From Orychophragmus violaceus (lineage: Eukaryota > Streptophyta > Magnoliopsida > Brassicales > Brassicaceae), in assembly GCA_030180135.1 (NCBI GenBank), contig CM058235.1, forward strand, positions 94,731,006-94,795,005: a stretch of DNA of 64,000 nt, written 5' to 3'. Positions 42,201 to 54,368 of this stretch are shown in pieces. Each line of letters opens with the position of its first letter. The stretch's first letter is position 1. Position numbers and translations under genes: made by a program. Below the pieces are notes generated by a model. It was not told the origin of the DNA, did no database searches, and saw only the letters and a list, made by a program, of their open reading frames with translations.

Positions 42201-45200
42201 GATGGAAACAAAATGACGGGAAGGACTATCTCGGCCATACTGACTGACAGGATGGATTATCCTGACCGGATGTACCGACGGGAAGGATCCTAAGACCAAA
42301 AACCGCCCTAATGGACGTAAGGTGTCGAATCCCTAGGCCAAAACTACCAAGGACTAGCATTCTCGTGGCCAGAACCACTGACGGGATGGAAACGAACTGA
42401 CGGGAAAGACTGTCTCGGCCATAATGACTGACGGGATGGATTATCCTGACCGGATGCACCGCCGGAAAGGATCCTAAGTCCAAAAACCAACCAAAATGAC
42501 GTAAGGTGTGGAATCCCTCGGCCAAAACAAAAAAAGACTAGCATTCTCGCGGACCGAATGACTGACGGGATGGAAACGAACTGATGGGAAGGACTATCTC
42601 AGCCATACTGACTGACGTGATGGATTATCCTGACCAGATGCACCGCCGGGAAGGATTCTAAGGCCAAAATGCAAGTTTCCATGACCCGAGAAGAATTGGA
42701 TCGAGTTTTTTTTAAACTATCACGACCAAAACCCTTAAAATGGGATATAAAAGAGGTCTGGTGAAGAAATTGGTGGAAACAAAATGACCCGAAAAACCCG
42801 TCTATGCACCGTGGGAAGGTTATAGCCTACCGAGAACAAGGGTTCCATGACCCCAAAAAAATTGACTCGAGTTTTTTTTAAACACTCAAGACCCAAACCT
42901 CTCAAATGGATAACTAAGAGGTTTGGTGAAGAAATTGGTGGAAAAAACACTGACGGGATAGGATAAACTGATCCTAAGCACGGGGGGAAAGATCCTAAGG
43001 CCAAAAACCCCCTAATTGACTGACGGGAAGGAATATCTCGGCCATACTGACTGACGGTATGGATTATCATGACCAGATGAACCGCCGGGAAGGATCCTAA
43101 GGCCAAAAACCACCCTAAATGACCTAAGGTGTGGAATCCCTCGGCCAAAACAACAAAGGACTAACATTCTCACGGCCAGAATGACTGACGGGATGGAAAC
43201 GAACTGACGGGAAGGACTATCTCGGCCATACTGACTGACTGGATGGAAACAAAATGACGGAAGGACTATCTCGGCCATACTGACTGACGGGATGGAAACA
43301 AAATGATGGGAAGGACTATCTCGGCCATACTGACTGACAGGATGGATTATCCTTAACGGATGTACCGACGGGAAGGATCCTAAGACCAAAAACCACCCTA
43401 ATGGAGGTAAGGTGTGGAATCCCTAGGCCAAAACTACCAAGGACTAGCATTCTCGTGGCCAGAACCACTGACGGGATGGAAACGAACTGACGGGAAAGAC
43501 TGTCTCGGCCATAATGAATGACGGGATGGATTATCCTGACCGGATGCACTGCCGGAAAGGATCCTACGTCCAAAAACCACCCAAAATGACGCAAGGTGTG
43601 GAATCCCTCGGCCAAAAAAAAAAAAGACTAGCATTCTCGCGGACGGAAAGACTGACGGGATGGAAACGAACTGACGGGAAGTACTATCTCGGCTATACTG
43701 ACTAACATGATGGATTATCCTGACCAGATGCACCGCCGTGAAGGATTCTAAGGCCAAAATGCAAGTTTCCATGACCTGGGAAGAATTTTGAAACTATCAC
43801 GACCAAAACCCTTAAAATGGGATATAAAAGTGGTCTGGTGAAGAAATTGGTGGAAAGATAATGACCTGAAAAACCCGTCTATGCACCGTGGGAAGGTTAT
43901 AGCCTACCGAGAACAAGGGTTCCATGACATAAAAAAAAATTGACTCGAGTTTTTTTGAAACTATCAAGACCCAAACCTCTCAAATGGATAACAAAGAGGT
44001 TTGGTGAAGAAATTGGTGGAAAAAACACTGACGGGATAGGATAAACAGATCCTAAGCACGGGGGGAAAGATCGTAAGGCCAAAAACCCCCTAATTGACTG
44101 ACGGGAAGGAATATCTCGGCCATACTGACTAACGGTATGGATTATCATGACCAGATGAACCGCCGGGAAGGATCCTAAGGCCAAAAACCACCCTAAATGA
44201 CCTAAGGTGTGGAATCTTTCGGCCAAAACAACAAAGGACTAACATTCTCGCGGCCAGAATGAATGACGGGATGGAAACGAACTGACGGGAAGGACTATCT
44301 CGGCCATACTGACTGACGGGATGGAAAAAAAATGACGGGAAGGACTATCTCGGCCATACTGACTGACAGGATGGTTATCCTGACCGGATGTACCGACGGG
44401 AAGGATCCTAAGACCAAAAACCGCCCTAATGGACGTAAGGTGTCGAATCCCTAGGCCAAAACTACCAAGGACTAGCATTCTCGTGGCCAGAACCACTGAC
44501 GGGATGGAAACGAACTGACGGGAAAGACTGTCTCGGCCATAATGACTGACGGGATGGATTATCCTGACCGGATGCACCGCCGGAAAGGATCCTAAGTCCA
44601 AAAACCAACCAAAATGACGTAAGGTGTGGAATCCCTCGGCCAAAACAAAAAAAGACTAGCATTCTCGCGGACCGAATGACTGACGGGATGGAAACGAACT
44701 GATGGGAAGGACTATCTCAGCCATACTGACTGACGTGATGGATTATCCTGACCAGATGCACCGCCGGGAAGGATTCTAGGGCCAAAATGCAAGTTTCCAT
44801 GACCCGAGAAGAATTGGATCGAGTTTTTTTGAAACTATCACGACCAAAACCCTTAAAATGGGATATAAAAGAGGTATGGTGAAGAAATTGGTGGAAACAA
44901 AATGACCCGAAAAACCCGTCTATGCACCGTGGGAAGGTTATAGCCTACCGAGAACAAGGGTTCCATGACCCCAAAAAAATTGACTCGAGTTTTTTTTAAA
45001 CACTCAAGATCCAAACCTCTCAAATGGATAACTAAGAGGTTTGGTGAAGAAATTGGTGGAAAAAACACTGACGGGATAGGATAAACTGATCCTAAGCACG
45101 GGGGGAAAGATCCTAAGGCCAAAAACCCCCTAATTGACTGACGGGAAGGAATATCTCGGCCATACTGACTGACGGTATGGATTATCATGACCAGATGAAC

Positions 45201-45390
45201 CGCCGGGAAGGATCCTAAGGCCAAAAACCACCCTAAATGACCTAAGGTGTGGAATCCCTCGGCCAAAACAACAAAGGACTAACATTCTCACTGCCAGAAT
45301 GACTGACGGGATGGAAACGAACTGACGGGAAGGACTATCTCGGCCATACTGACTGACTGGATGGAAACAAAATGACGGAAGGACTATCTC
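39060..45390 (-). repeat. Three 2.118-kb higher-order repeats
   Basis: Copies begin at about 39060, 41178 and 43296 and are nearly identical. Rare variants such as 'ttatccttaacgg' recur at 39112, 41231 and 43348 (spacings 2119 and 2117). The third copy ends near 45390, where the sequence changes to 'ggccgtactgactgacgtg'. Confidence 0.8.
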
Positions 45391-47207
45391 GGCCGTACTG
45401 ACTGACGTGATGGATTATCCTGACCAGATGCACTACCGGGAAGGATTCTAAGGCCAAAATGCAAGTTTCCATGACCCGGGAAGAATTGGATCGAGTTTTT
45501 TTGAAACTATCACGACCAAAACCCTGAAAATGGGATATAAAAGAGGTCTGGTGAAGAAATTGGTGGAAAAAATGACCCGAAAAACCCGTCTATGCACCGT
45601 GGGAAGGTTATAGCCTACCGAGAACCAAGGTTCCATGACCCGAAAAAATTGACTCTAGTTTTTTTGAAACTATCAAGACCCAAACCTCTCAAATGGATAA
45701 CAAAGAGGTCTGGTGAAGAAATTGGTGGAAAAAACAATGACGGGATCGGATAAACTGATCCTATCCACCGGGGGAAGGATCCTAAGGCCAAAAACCCCAA
45801 AATGGACTGATAGGAAGGAATATCTCGGCCATACTGACTGACGGGATGGATTATCATGACCGGATGAACCGCCAGGAAGGATCCTAAGGCCAAAAACCAC
45901 CCTAAATGACCTAAGGTGTGGAATCCCTCGGCCAAAACAACAAAGGACTAACATTCTCGCGGCCAGAATGACTGACGGGATGGAAACAAACTGACGGGAA
46001 GGACTATCTCGGCCATTCTGACTGACGGGATGAAAACAAAATGACGGGAAGGACTATCTCGGCCATACTGACTGACAGGATGGATTATCCTGACCGGATG
46101 TACCGACGGGAAGGATCCTAAGACCAAAAACCACACTAATGGAAGTAAGGTGTGGAATCCCTAGGCCAAAACTACCAAGTACTAGCATTCTCGTGGCCAG
46201 AACCACTGACGGGATGGAAACGAACTGACGGGAAAGACTGTCTCGGCCATAATGACTGACGGGATGGATTATCCTGACCGGATGCACCGCCGGGAAGGAT
46301 CCTACGTCCAAAAACCACCCAAAATGACGCAAGGTGTGGAATCCCTCGGCCAAAACAAAAAAAGACTAGCATTCTCGCGGACGGAATGACTGACGGGATG
46401 GAAACGAACTGACGAAAAGTACTATCTCGGCCATACTGACTAACATGATGGATTATCCTGACCAGATGCACCGCCGTGAAGGATTCTAAGGCCAAAATGC
46501 AAGTTTCCGTGACCTGGGAAGAATTGGATCGGGTTTTTTTGAAACTATCACGACCAAAACCCTTAAAATGGGATATAAAAGAGGTCTGGTGAAGAAATTG
46601 GTGGAAAGAAAATGACCCGAAAAACCGTCTATGCACCGTGGGAAGGTTATAGCCTACCGAGAACAAGGGTTCCATGACACAAAAAAAATTGACCCGAGTT
46701 TTTTTGAAACTGTCAAGACCCAAACCTCTCAAATGGATAACAAAGAGGTCTGGTGAAGAAATTGGTGGAAAAAACAATGACGGGATAGGATAAACTGATC
46801 CTATCCACCGGGGGAAGGATCCTAAGGCCAAAAACCCCCTAATGGACTGACGGGAAGGAATATCTCGGCCATACTGACTGACGGGATGGATTATCATGAC
46901 CGGATGAACCGCTGGGAAGGATCCTAAGGCCAAAATCCACCCTAAATAACGTAAGGTGTGGAATCCCTCGGCCAAAACAACAAAGGACTAGCATTCTCGC
47001 GACCAGAATGAATGACGGGATGGAAACGAACTGACGGGAAGGACTATCTCGGCCATACTGACTGACGGGATGGAAACAAAATGACGGGAAGGACTATCTC
47101 GGCCATACTGACTGACAGGATGGATTATCCTGACCGGATGTACCGACAGAAAGGATCCTAAGACCAAAAACCACCCTAATGGACGTAAGGTGTGGAATCC
47201 TTGGGCC

Positions 47208-47224
47208 AAAACCCTTGTTCTCGT
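47208..47224. other. R-to-F junction at 47.2 kb
   Basis: R satellite ends 'gggccaaaac', then 12 bp of a B monomer in F orientation ('cccttgttctcg'), then F-oriented A sequence 'tttccatcccgtcag'. Overlaps of 3-4 bp at each side suggest microhomology joins. Confidence 0.75.
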
Positions 47225-50200
47225 TTCCATCCCGTCAGTCATTCGGTCCACGAGAATGCTAGTCTTTTTTTGTTTTGGCCGAGGGATTCCACACCTTACG
47301 TCATTTTGGGTGGTTTTTGGACTTAGGATCCTTTCCGGCGGTGCATCCGGTCAGGATAATCCATCCCGTCAGTCATTATGGCCGAGACGGTCTTTCCCGT
47401 CAGTTCGTTTCCATCCCGTCAGTGGTTCTGGCCACGAGAATGCTAGTCCTTGGTAGTTTTGGCCTAGGGATTCCACACCTTACGTCCATTAGGGTGGTTT
47501 TTGGTCTTAGGATCCTTCCGGTCGGTACATCCGGTCAGGATAATCCATCCTGTCAGTCAGTATGGCCCAGATAGTCCTTCCCGTCATTTTGTTTCCATCC
47601 CGTCAGTCAGTATGGCCGAGATAGTCCTTCCCGTCAGTTCGTTTCCATCCCGTCATTCATTCTGGCCGCGAGAATGCTAGTCCTTTGTTGTTTTGGCCGA
47701 GGGATTGCACACCTTACGTTATTTAGGGTGGATTTTGGCCTTAGGATCCTTCCCAGGGGTTCATCCGGTCATGATAATCCATCCCGTCAGTCAGTATGGC
47801 CGAGATATTCCTTCCCGTCAGTCCATTAGGGGGTTTTTGGCCTCAGGATCCTTCCCCCGGTGGATAGGATCAGTTTATCCTATCCCGTCATTGTTTTTTC
47901 CACCAATTTCTTCACCAGACCTCTTTGTTATCCATTTGAGAGGTTTGGGTCTTGACAGTTTCAAAAAAACTCGAGTCAATTTTTTTTGTGTCATGGAACC
48001 CTTGTTCTCGGTAGGCTATAACCTTCCCACGGTGCATAGACGGGTTTTTCGGGTCATTTTTTCCACCAATTTCTTCACCAGACCTCTTTTATATCCCATT
48101 TTAAGGGTTTTGGTCGTGATAGTTTAAAAAAAACCCGATCCAATTCTTCCCAGGTCATGGAAACTTGCATTTTGGCCTTAGAATCCTTCACGGCGGTGCA
48201 TCTGGTCAGGATAATCCATCATGTTAGTCAGTATGGCCGAGATAGTACTTCCCGTCAGTTCGTTTCCATCCTGTCAGTCATTCCGTCCGCGAGAATGGCC
48301 GAGGGATTCCACACCTTGCGTCATTTTGGGTGGTTTTTGGACTTAGGATCCTTCCCGGCGGTGCATCCGGTCGGGATAATCCATCCCGTCAGTCATTATG
48401 GCCTAGACAGTCTTTCCCGTCAGTTCGTTTCCATCCCGTCAGGGGTTCTGGCCACGAGAATGCTAGTCCTTGGTAGTTTTGGCTAAGGGATTCCACACCT
48501 TACGTCCATTAGGGTGGTTTTTGGTCTTAGGATCCTTATCGTCGGTACATCCGGTCAGGATAATCTATCCTGTCAGTCAGTATGGCCGAGATAGTCCTTC
48601 CCGTCATTTTGTTTCCATCCCGTCAGTCATTATGGCCGAGATAGTCCTTCCCGTCAGTTTGTTTCCATCCCGTCAGTCATTCTGGCCGCGAGAATGTTAG
48701 TCCTTTGTTGTTTTGGCCGAGGGATTCCACACCTTAGGTCATTTAGGGTGGTTTTTGGCCTTAGGATCCTTCTTGGCGATCCTTCAAAAAAACTCGATCC
48801 AATTCTTCCTGGGTCATGGAAACTTGCATTTTGGCCTTAGAATCCTTCTCGGCGGTGCATCTGGTCATGATAATCCATCCCGTCAGTCAGTATGGCCGAG
48901 ATATTCCTTCCTATCAGTCCATTATGGGGTTTTTGGCCTTAGGATCCTTCCCCCGGTGGATAGGATCAGTTTATCTGATCCCGTCATTGTTTTTTCCACC
49001 AATTTCTTCACCAGACCTCTTTGTTATCCATTTGAGAGGTTTGGGTCTTGATAGTTTCAAAAAAACTAGAGTCAATTTTTTCGGGTCATGGAACCTTGGT
49101 TCTCGGTAGGCTATAACCTTCCCACGGTGCATATACGGGGTTTTCGGGTCATTTTTTTCCACCAATTTCTTCACCAGACCTCTTTTATATCCCATTTTAA
49201 GGGTTTTGGTCGTGATAGTTTCAAAAAAACTCGATCCAATTCTTCCCCGGTCATGGAAACTTGCATTTTGGCCTTAGAATCCTTCCCGGTGGTGCATCTG
49301 GTCAGGATAATCCATCACGTCAGTCAGTACAGCCGAGATAGTCCTTCCCATCATTTTGTTTCCATCCAGTCAGTCAGTATGGCCGGGATAGTCCTTCCCG
49401 TCAGTTCGTTTCCATCCCGTCAGTCATTCTGGCCGCGAGAATGTTAGTCCTTTGTTGTTTTGGCCGAGGGATTCCACACCTTAGGTCATTTAGGGTGGTT
49501 TTTGGCCTTAGGATCCTTCCCGGCGGTTCATCTGGTCATGATAATACATACCGTCAGTCAGTATGGCCGAGATATTCCTTCCCGTCAGTCAATTAGGGGG
49601 TTTTTGGCCTTAGGATCTTTCCCCCCGTGCTTAGGATCAGTTTATCCTATCCCGTCAGTGTTTTTTCCACCAATTTCTTCACCAAACCACTTTTTATCCA
49701 TTTGAGAGGTTTGGGTCTTGATAGTTTCAAAAAAACTCGAGTCAATTTTTTTTGGGTCATGGAACCCTTGTTCTCGGTAGGCTATAACCTTCCCACGGTG
49801 CATAGACGGGTTTTTCGGGTCATTTTGTTTCCACCAATTTCCTCACCAGACCTCTTTTATATCCCATTTTAAGGGTTTTGGTCGTGATAGTTTCAAAAAA
49901 AACCCGATCCAATTCTTCCCAGGTCATGGAAACTTGCATTTTGGCCTTAGAATCCTTCACGGCGGTGCATCTGGTCAGGATAATCCATCATGTTAGTCAG
50001 TATGGCCGAGATAGTACTTCCCGTCAGTTCGTTTCCATCCCGTCAGTCATTCCGTCCGCGAGAATGCTAGTCTTTTTTTGTTTTGGCCGAGGGATTCCAC
50101 ACCTTGCGTCATTTTGGGTGGTTTTTGGACTTAGGATCCTTCCCGGCGGTGCATCCGGTTAGGATAATCCAACCCGTCAGTCATTATGGCCGAGACAGTC

Positions 50201-50371
50201 TTTCCCGTCAGTTCGTTTCCATCCCGTCAGTGGTTCTGGCCACGAGAATGCTAGTCCTAGGTAGTTTTGGCCTAGGGATTCCACACCTTGCGTCATTTTG
50301 GGTGGTTTTTGGACTTAGGATCCTTCCCGGCGGTGCATCCGGTCAGGATAATCCATCCCGTCAGTCATTAT
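47225..50371 (+). repeat. Satellite array, forward block 6 (left part)
   Basis: F satellite interrupted at 50371 by the Copia element. From about 47455 onward it mirrors the R sequence to the left of 47211, including rare variants ('cttgacagtttc' at 47952 versus 'gaaactgtcaag' near 46710). A deletion fusion lies at 48770-48800, where an A monomer runs straight into 'tcaaaaaaactcgatcc'. Confidence 0.9.
50367..50371. repeat. Target-site duplication, left
   Basis: ATTAT directly before the LTR. The same five bases follow the right LTR at 57651-57655. Removing the element and one copy restores the ordinary A-monomer sequence 'cagtcattatggccgag'. Confidence 0.95.
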
Positions 50372-51009
50372 TGAAGGATGTTTTGGTTGTTAATCCTGAT
50401 TCAATTCACAGATTCAACAGTTCCTAAACATGCGGATCTAGGTTCTCTTGAATAGAAACATTATGATCTCACCTTATACCTGTTTATGCAGCGGAAAGAG
50501 AAGGTATATCAGAGATCAGAGAGCCACCAAGTGATAACTCCTCCAGAGGTTCACACACGCACACCAAGCAGGAAGAGAGGCTGCTAGACCGAAGAAAAGG
50601 AGGCGCAGACTGAGAGAGAGTTGGCGCAGGGAGGCTAGGGTTAGGGAGAAAGAGATTTGGGTTTTAGTTTATAAAACCCTTCTCTTTCCCTTTTGGGCTT
50701 TTGGGCCCAAATACCAATCTGATTAAATCCCTTGGATTTAATCAGACCCATTAATCTCTCTCTAAGTACGACAAATGCCTGGCACTTTTACCGTACTTCT
50801 GCTAAGCCGTTCCTACACATTTTCCTGTTAGCTTAGGCGTGTGACCCATATGGGATCATATAATAAAGGCAATAAGTCCAAGACTTATAGATCATGAGCG
50901 GACTCTAGCAAGCCATCATGACCCCCAGCATTATATGACTTATGTCTGATCATTGACATACTCTTACTTTCTAGAGACAGTACCGAGATTACTGGACACA
51001 ATTCCAACA
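50372..51009 (-). repeat. 3' LTR of the Copia element (left)
   Basis: 638 bp, from TGAAGGATG to TTCCAACA on the plus strand. It reads the same as 57013-57650 throughout. It is the 3' LTR because the PPT lies next to it on the minus strand. Confidence 0.95.
50668..50676 (-). promoter_or_regulatory. TATA-like box in 3' LTR
   Basis: Minus strand reads TTTTATAAA, followed downstream by an AACCCAAATCTC and CCCTAACCCTAGCC leader, typical of a plant transcript start region. In the 3' LTR it could fire out into the satellite. Confidence 0.5.
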
Positions 51010-51020
51010 ATCTCCCACTT
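51010..51020 (-). other. Polypurine tract
   Basis: Minus strand reads AAGTGGGAGAT immediately before the LTR start TGTTGG. This is the usual plus-strand primer of plant Copia elements. Confidence 0.85.
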
Positions 51021-51959
51021 GTACTGGAATCTCTGTATTCATAATCCTTTTGTCTCAATATCTCGATTAGTCATAAGGCAAGATTAGTGTCATCCTTATA
51101 AAGCCTAATCTTGTTCATCGGACTCTGATTCGATACTGACAATCCAAACGACTCGGGACAGTCCGTTTGAGCATGGCCATGCATTTTCCAGTATTCAAAT
51201 CTCCGATTGGCCTAGATATATTCACTCCATTTATATTGGAGGGACAAATTCCGTCTTGTTCCATCACTGTAAACTACTCATTTCATAATGTACCCAAACA
51301 AGGTCCTTATAACTATCGCAGAACGACAGCGTTAGACAATGATCAAAGTGCATCAGTCCATGTGCAGTCACATGCATGCGAACTCAGGTCTAAGGACTAT
51401 ACTCTATAGTCGTAGTAAGAATCTCTTATGACACAGATATAAATATCCTGAAGAGTTCTTATAAGCGGGTCTTGTCCGGTCGTATGTACCCCACATACAC
51501 CTATGTACTGACTTTGATGCCGCGCATCTATGACACACGGAGACTTTGTCATAAGTCACATACCAATCCAGTCTCACACGGTTGTTGGTGTTCCAATTTC
51601 AACAACCTTCCACTAGGGACAGGATGATATAATCCATCTATCAAATATAGGGTCTCATGATCAAGCTAAATGACTTTGATGACTCAAGATCAAGTCACTT
51701 ACTTCGATGACCTATAAAATGGTTTATGTCACTTTGGAACGATTATTTCATCACAGTTAAAATAATCTTGAAATAATAATTTCATTAAACATAAGAATGT
51801 TTTACAAGAACATATCAATAACTAAATAAAGCCCTTTACTAACTCCCACTGAAATTTAGACTACATCTTAATTTCACTTATCCTACAGCAACAGTCCGTG
51901 ACTCGTGCTTAGGCCTAAGGAGTGACTTCGTTAATAGATTAGCAACGTTCTCATTCATT
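51021..51959 (-). other. 3' non-coding region of the Copia element
   Basis: About 940 bp between the RNase H remnant and the PPT with no supported gene. A second PPT-like word (minus strand CAGTGGGAGTTAG, near 51840-51853) sits close to the end of pol. It suggests the original element end lay there, or that the 3' region was extended. An 80-codon plus-strand frame at 51167-51409 has no recognisable features. Confidence 0.6.
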
Positions 51960-54368
51960 GAAACTTGCTGATCTACTTAACATCTCTTTTATTTATCTCA
52001 CGGAATAGGTTATACCTACCCTCAAGGTGTTTGGACTTCCGATGTGCAGCTAGTCTCATCTATGCTGGGAATCACATCAAGTTCAGTGACGAACTCTTCT
52101 TTCCAAACAACCTCTTTCGCCGCTTTCCAAGCTGCGAAATGTTCAGCTTAAGTCATGGAGTCAGCAACAGTGCCTTGCACCGCCAGACAGACACAAGATA
52201 TAACCGGACTGTGACCGGAAATCATCTTTGTCCGTTGGAAACTTGCCTTTCAGACTCTATCGACTTGTAGCACCTCACTTTCTCTGTAAATCAAGAATTT
52301 ATCCTGTGTATTCCTTGAATACTTTAGAATATTCTTTACGGCAATCCAGTGATTCTTTGCTGGATTTGACTGGTCTTCACTTGTCTTGCTTAATATTAAA
52401 ACAACATCAAACAAGTACGTTTCATGGCATACATGATAGATCCAATTGCCGACGCATATGGAATCTTATCCATGCATTTAAGCTCAGCAGTTATCGTAGG
52501 ACACTGTGTCTTGCTTAACGTAATGCCATGTGACATTGGCATAAACCCTTCTTGGAATGCTGAAAACGTGTAGGACTTTGTCGGGATAAGAATCCTGACT
52601 TTGTCCTACCAGCTCTTTCGGATCTCTATCTTTAGATCCAAAATCCAAGAACTACGTGGTTTTACCCATGTCAATCATAAAACCAACTCCCAAGCCAGTC
52701 CTTTACCGACTGCAGCATTGGGACGTTATATCCGAGAATCAGTATGTCATCGACATACATTATGAGAAATGCAATATCGCTCCCACTTATCTATTAGTAA
52801 ACGCACAGTTCCATTTCGTTCCTGTTCAAGTCTAAACCTTGACTACTTCAACAGAACGAAGATTCCAACTCCGATATGTTTGCTTCCATCCATGAATGGA
52901 TCAATAAAGCTAACTTACACATAGTGCAATTTTTCGGAGTCCGGGCTCACTTTCGCTTCTTTGAATTTCGCAGATTCGTCGCTCTCAATGATCATCAGAT
53001 CATGCGAACTTTCAATGATTATCAGGTTCAACTAATGACGAGAAATCACTCTCGGATTAGTAACTGATTTATTCATATCTGCGAACTTCAGGCTCCACAG
53101 GTGTAGATTCTACAGAAATCTGTAAATCCATCCGTTGCTCTCCCTTAACAGGTTGAGCAGCCTCCTGTATTTCTCGAATTTCTTCGAGTTATACTTTTAC
53201 TCCCACTGTTCTTCTTGGAAATAACTTCCCTTCTTAGAAAACAGAATGGACGTAAAAGTAACAAGCCTTGGTTTCTCAGGACAACCAGCGAAGTAGCACA
53301 ACTACAAATACTCAGTAAAGACGAATTTGGATCGATTCCAATCCACATTTACGTGTTGTCTTTCAACTGATATTGGTGGAACTATTTCAGCGTAAACTTA
53401 GATATTTTAGAGCGTTATTCTTAAATAATATCATGGAAGATACGTGTGACTCATCTTTAATCATTTCTTATAAGATCTGATTCTTTCTCACAGAAATACC
53501 TCAAGGTTTTCAGGAGAATTGAGCTGTGAAACGACTTCACACTCATTCAGATGATCACACCATTAATGACTCAAGTATTCTCACTCGTGATCTAATCCAG
53601 AGTCTTAACACTTCTGTCACTCAGATTCTGTACCTCAATCTGGAACTCTTTCGACCATGTCAAAGAATTCCGACTTGTGTCTCATCAAATGAACACAGTC
53701 TTACTCACTGAAGTAATCAGTAGAGACAATGAAGTACAGGAAATTTTCTCTGGCATTACTGCTCATCGGACCACATACATGAGTATGTTCAATCTCCAAT
53801 AAGCCTTTGGGCCTTTCTCTAGCTCGGCTAAGATGGGCCCTTTGCCTTTTGGTCCAGTAAGCAGAATTCAAGTCTCATAAGATTTCGTATCAAATGAGCC
53901 CAACAGTCCATAACTATGGGATTTCTGAATCCGACTTACTCTATGTGACCAAGACTTTTATGCCAAGAAAAATCAGGTTTAATTCATCAGATTTAAACCA
54001 ATTCGGTATTTATGTTACATTTAGGCACTCTTTGGTTTAAGATATAAAACCCATTCCTTGAATAGGGTGCTACAATTAATATTTCATTAAGATCAAAAGA
54101 ACAAAACCTTGTCTTTTATCAAAATGAAAAACATTCAAATTCTTACAAGAAAATGAAAGACAACTCTGCTTAAAGCAGGTACATTGTAGCAATTACTTAA
54201 TACAAAACCAAGCCTCAAAGGGATCTATAAGTGAAAACCCTATGGCTGAGGCAGCATCCCAAGCTCCTTCCAGACATGTAGTTTCACTTGCCCTACCTTC
54301 AACGTTCTACTGTTGCTCAGGCTCTGCATATTATAACAAATATCAGTGCCACAACCAGTATCCAATAC
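51960..54368 (-). pseudogene. pol: Degenerate Copia pol (PR-INT-RT-RH)
   Basis: Directly after the gag stop, in frame, lies the protease active-site motif VLDTGCGTDIC (54330-54368). Further on are stop-ridden fragments: an integrase stretch with 'MRHKSEFFD' (about 53650-53690), a reverse transcriptase catalytic box YVDDILI (52737-52757), the region GFMPMSHGITLSKTQCP (about 52497-52553) with 'IPYASAIGSIMYAM', and RNase H-like 'TDKDDFRSQSGY' (about 52200-52240). Total length is about 2.4 kb, against well over 3 kb for an intact Copia PR-to-RH region. The spacing from the integrase fragment to YVDD is too short, so part of integrase and the RT fingers is deleted. Not functional. Confidence 0.9.

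Larger units (their letters stand above)
30057..47207 (-). repeat. Satellite array, reverse block 5
   Basis: About 17 kb of uninterrupted R satellite, the longest block. Basic units of ~1.03 kb and 1.7-kb variants are organised into larger tandem duplications: 4.075 kb twice, 2.118 kb three times. Open frames up to 267 codons occur but are frame-hopping translations of A and B monomers. No gene, RNA gene or mobile element is visible inside. Confidence 0.93.

Noticed and set aside
46172..46975. 267-codon open frame, and many others of 100-219 codons over the array, as genes
   Set aside because: They are translations of A and B monomers. Similar peptide phrases recur in several frames, starts and ends move with small indels, and no domain is recognisable. 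Low stop density in the monomers explains them.
1..50371. Ribosomal DNA intergenic spacer with sub-repeats
   Set aside because: The mix of sub-repeats is reminiscent, but no rRNA gene sequence appears anywhere in 64 kb.
51167..53711. Plus-strand open frames inside the Copia element (for example 51965-52270, 52228-52518)
   Set aside because: They are antisense to recognisable pol remnants and lack features of their own.
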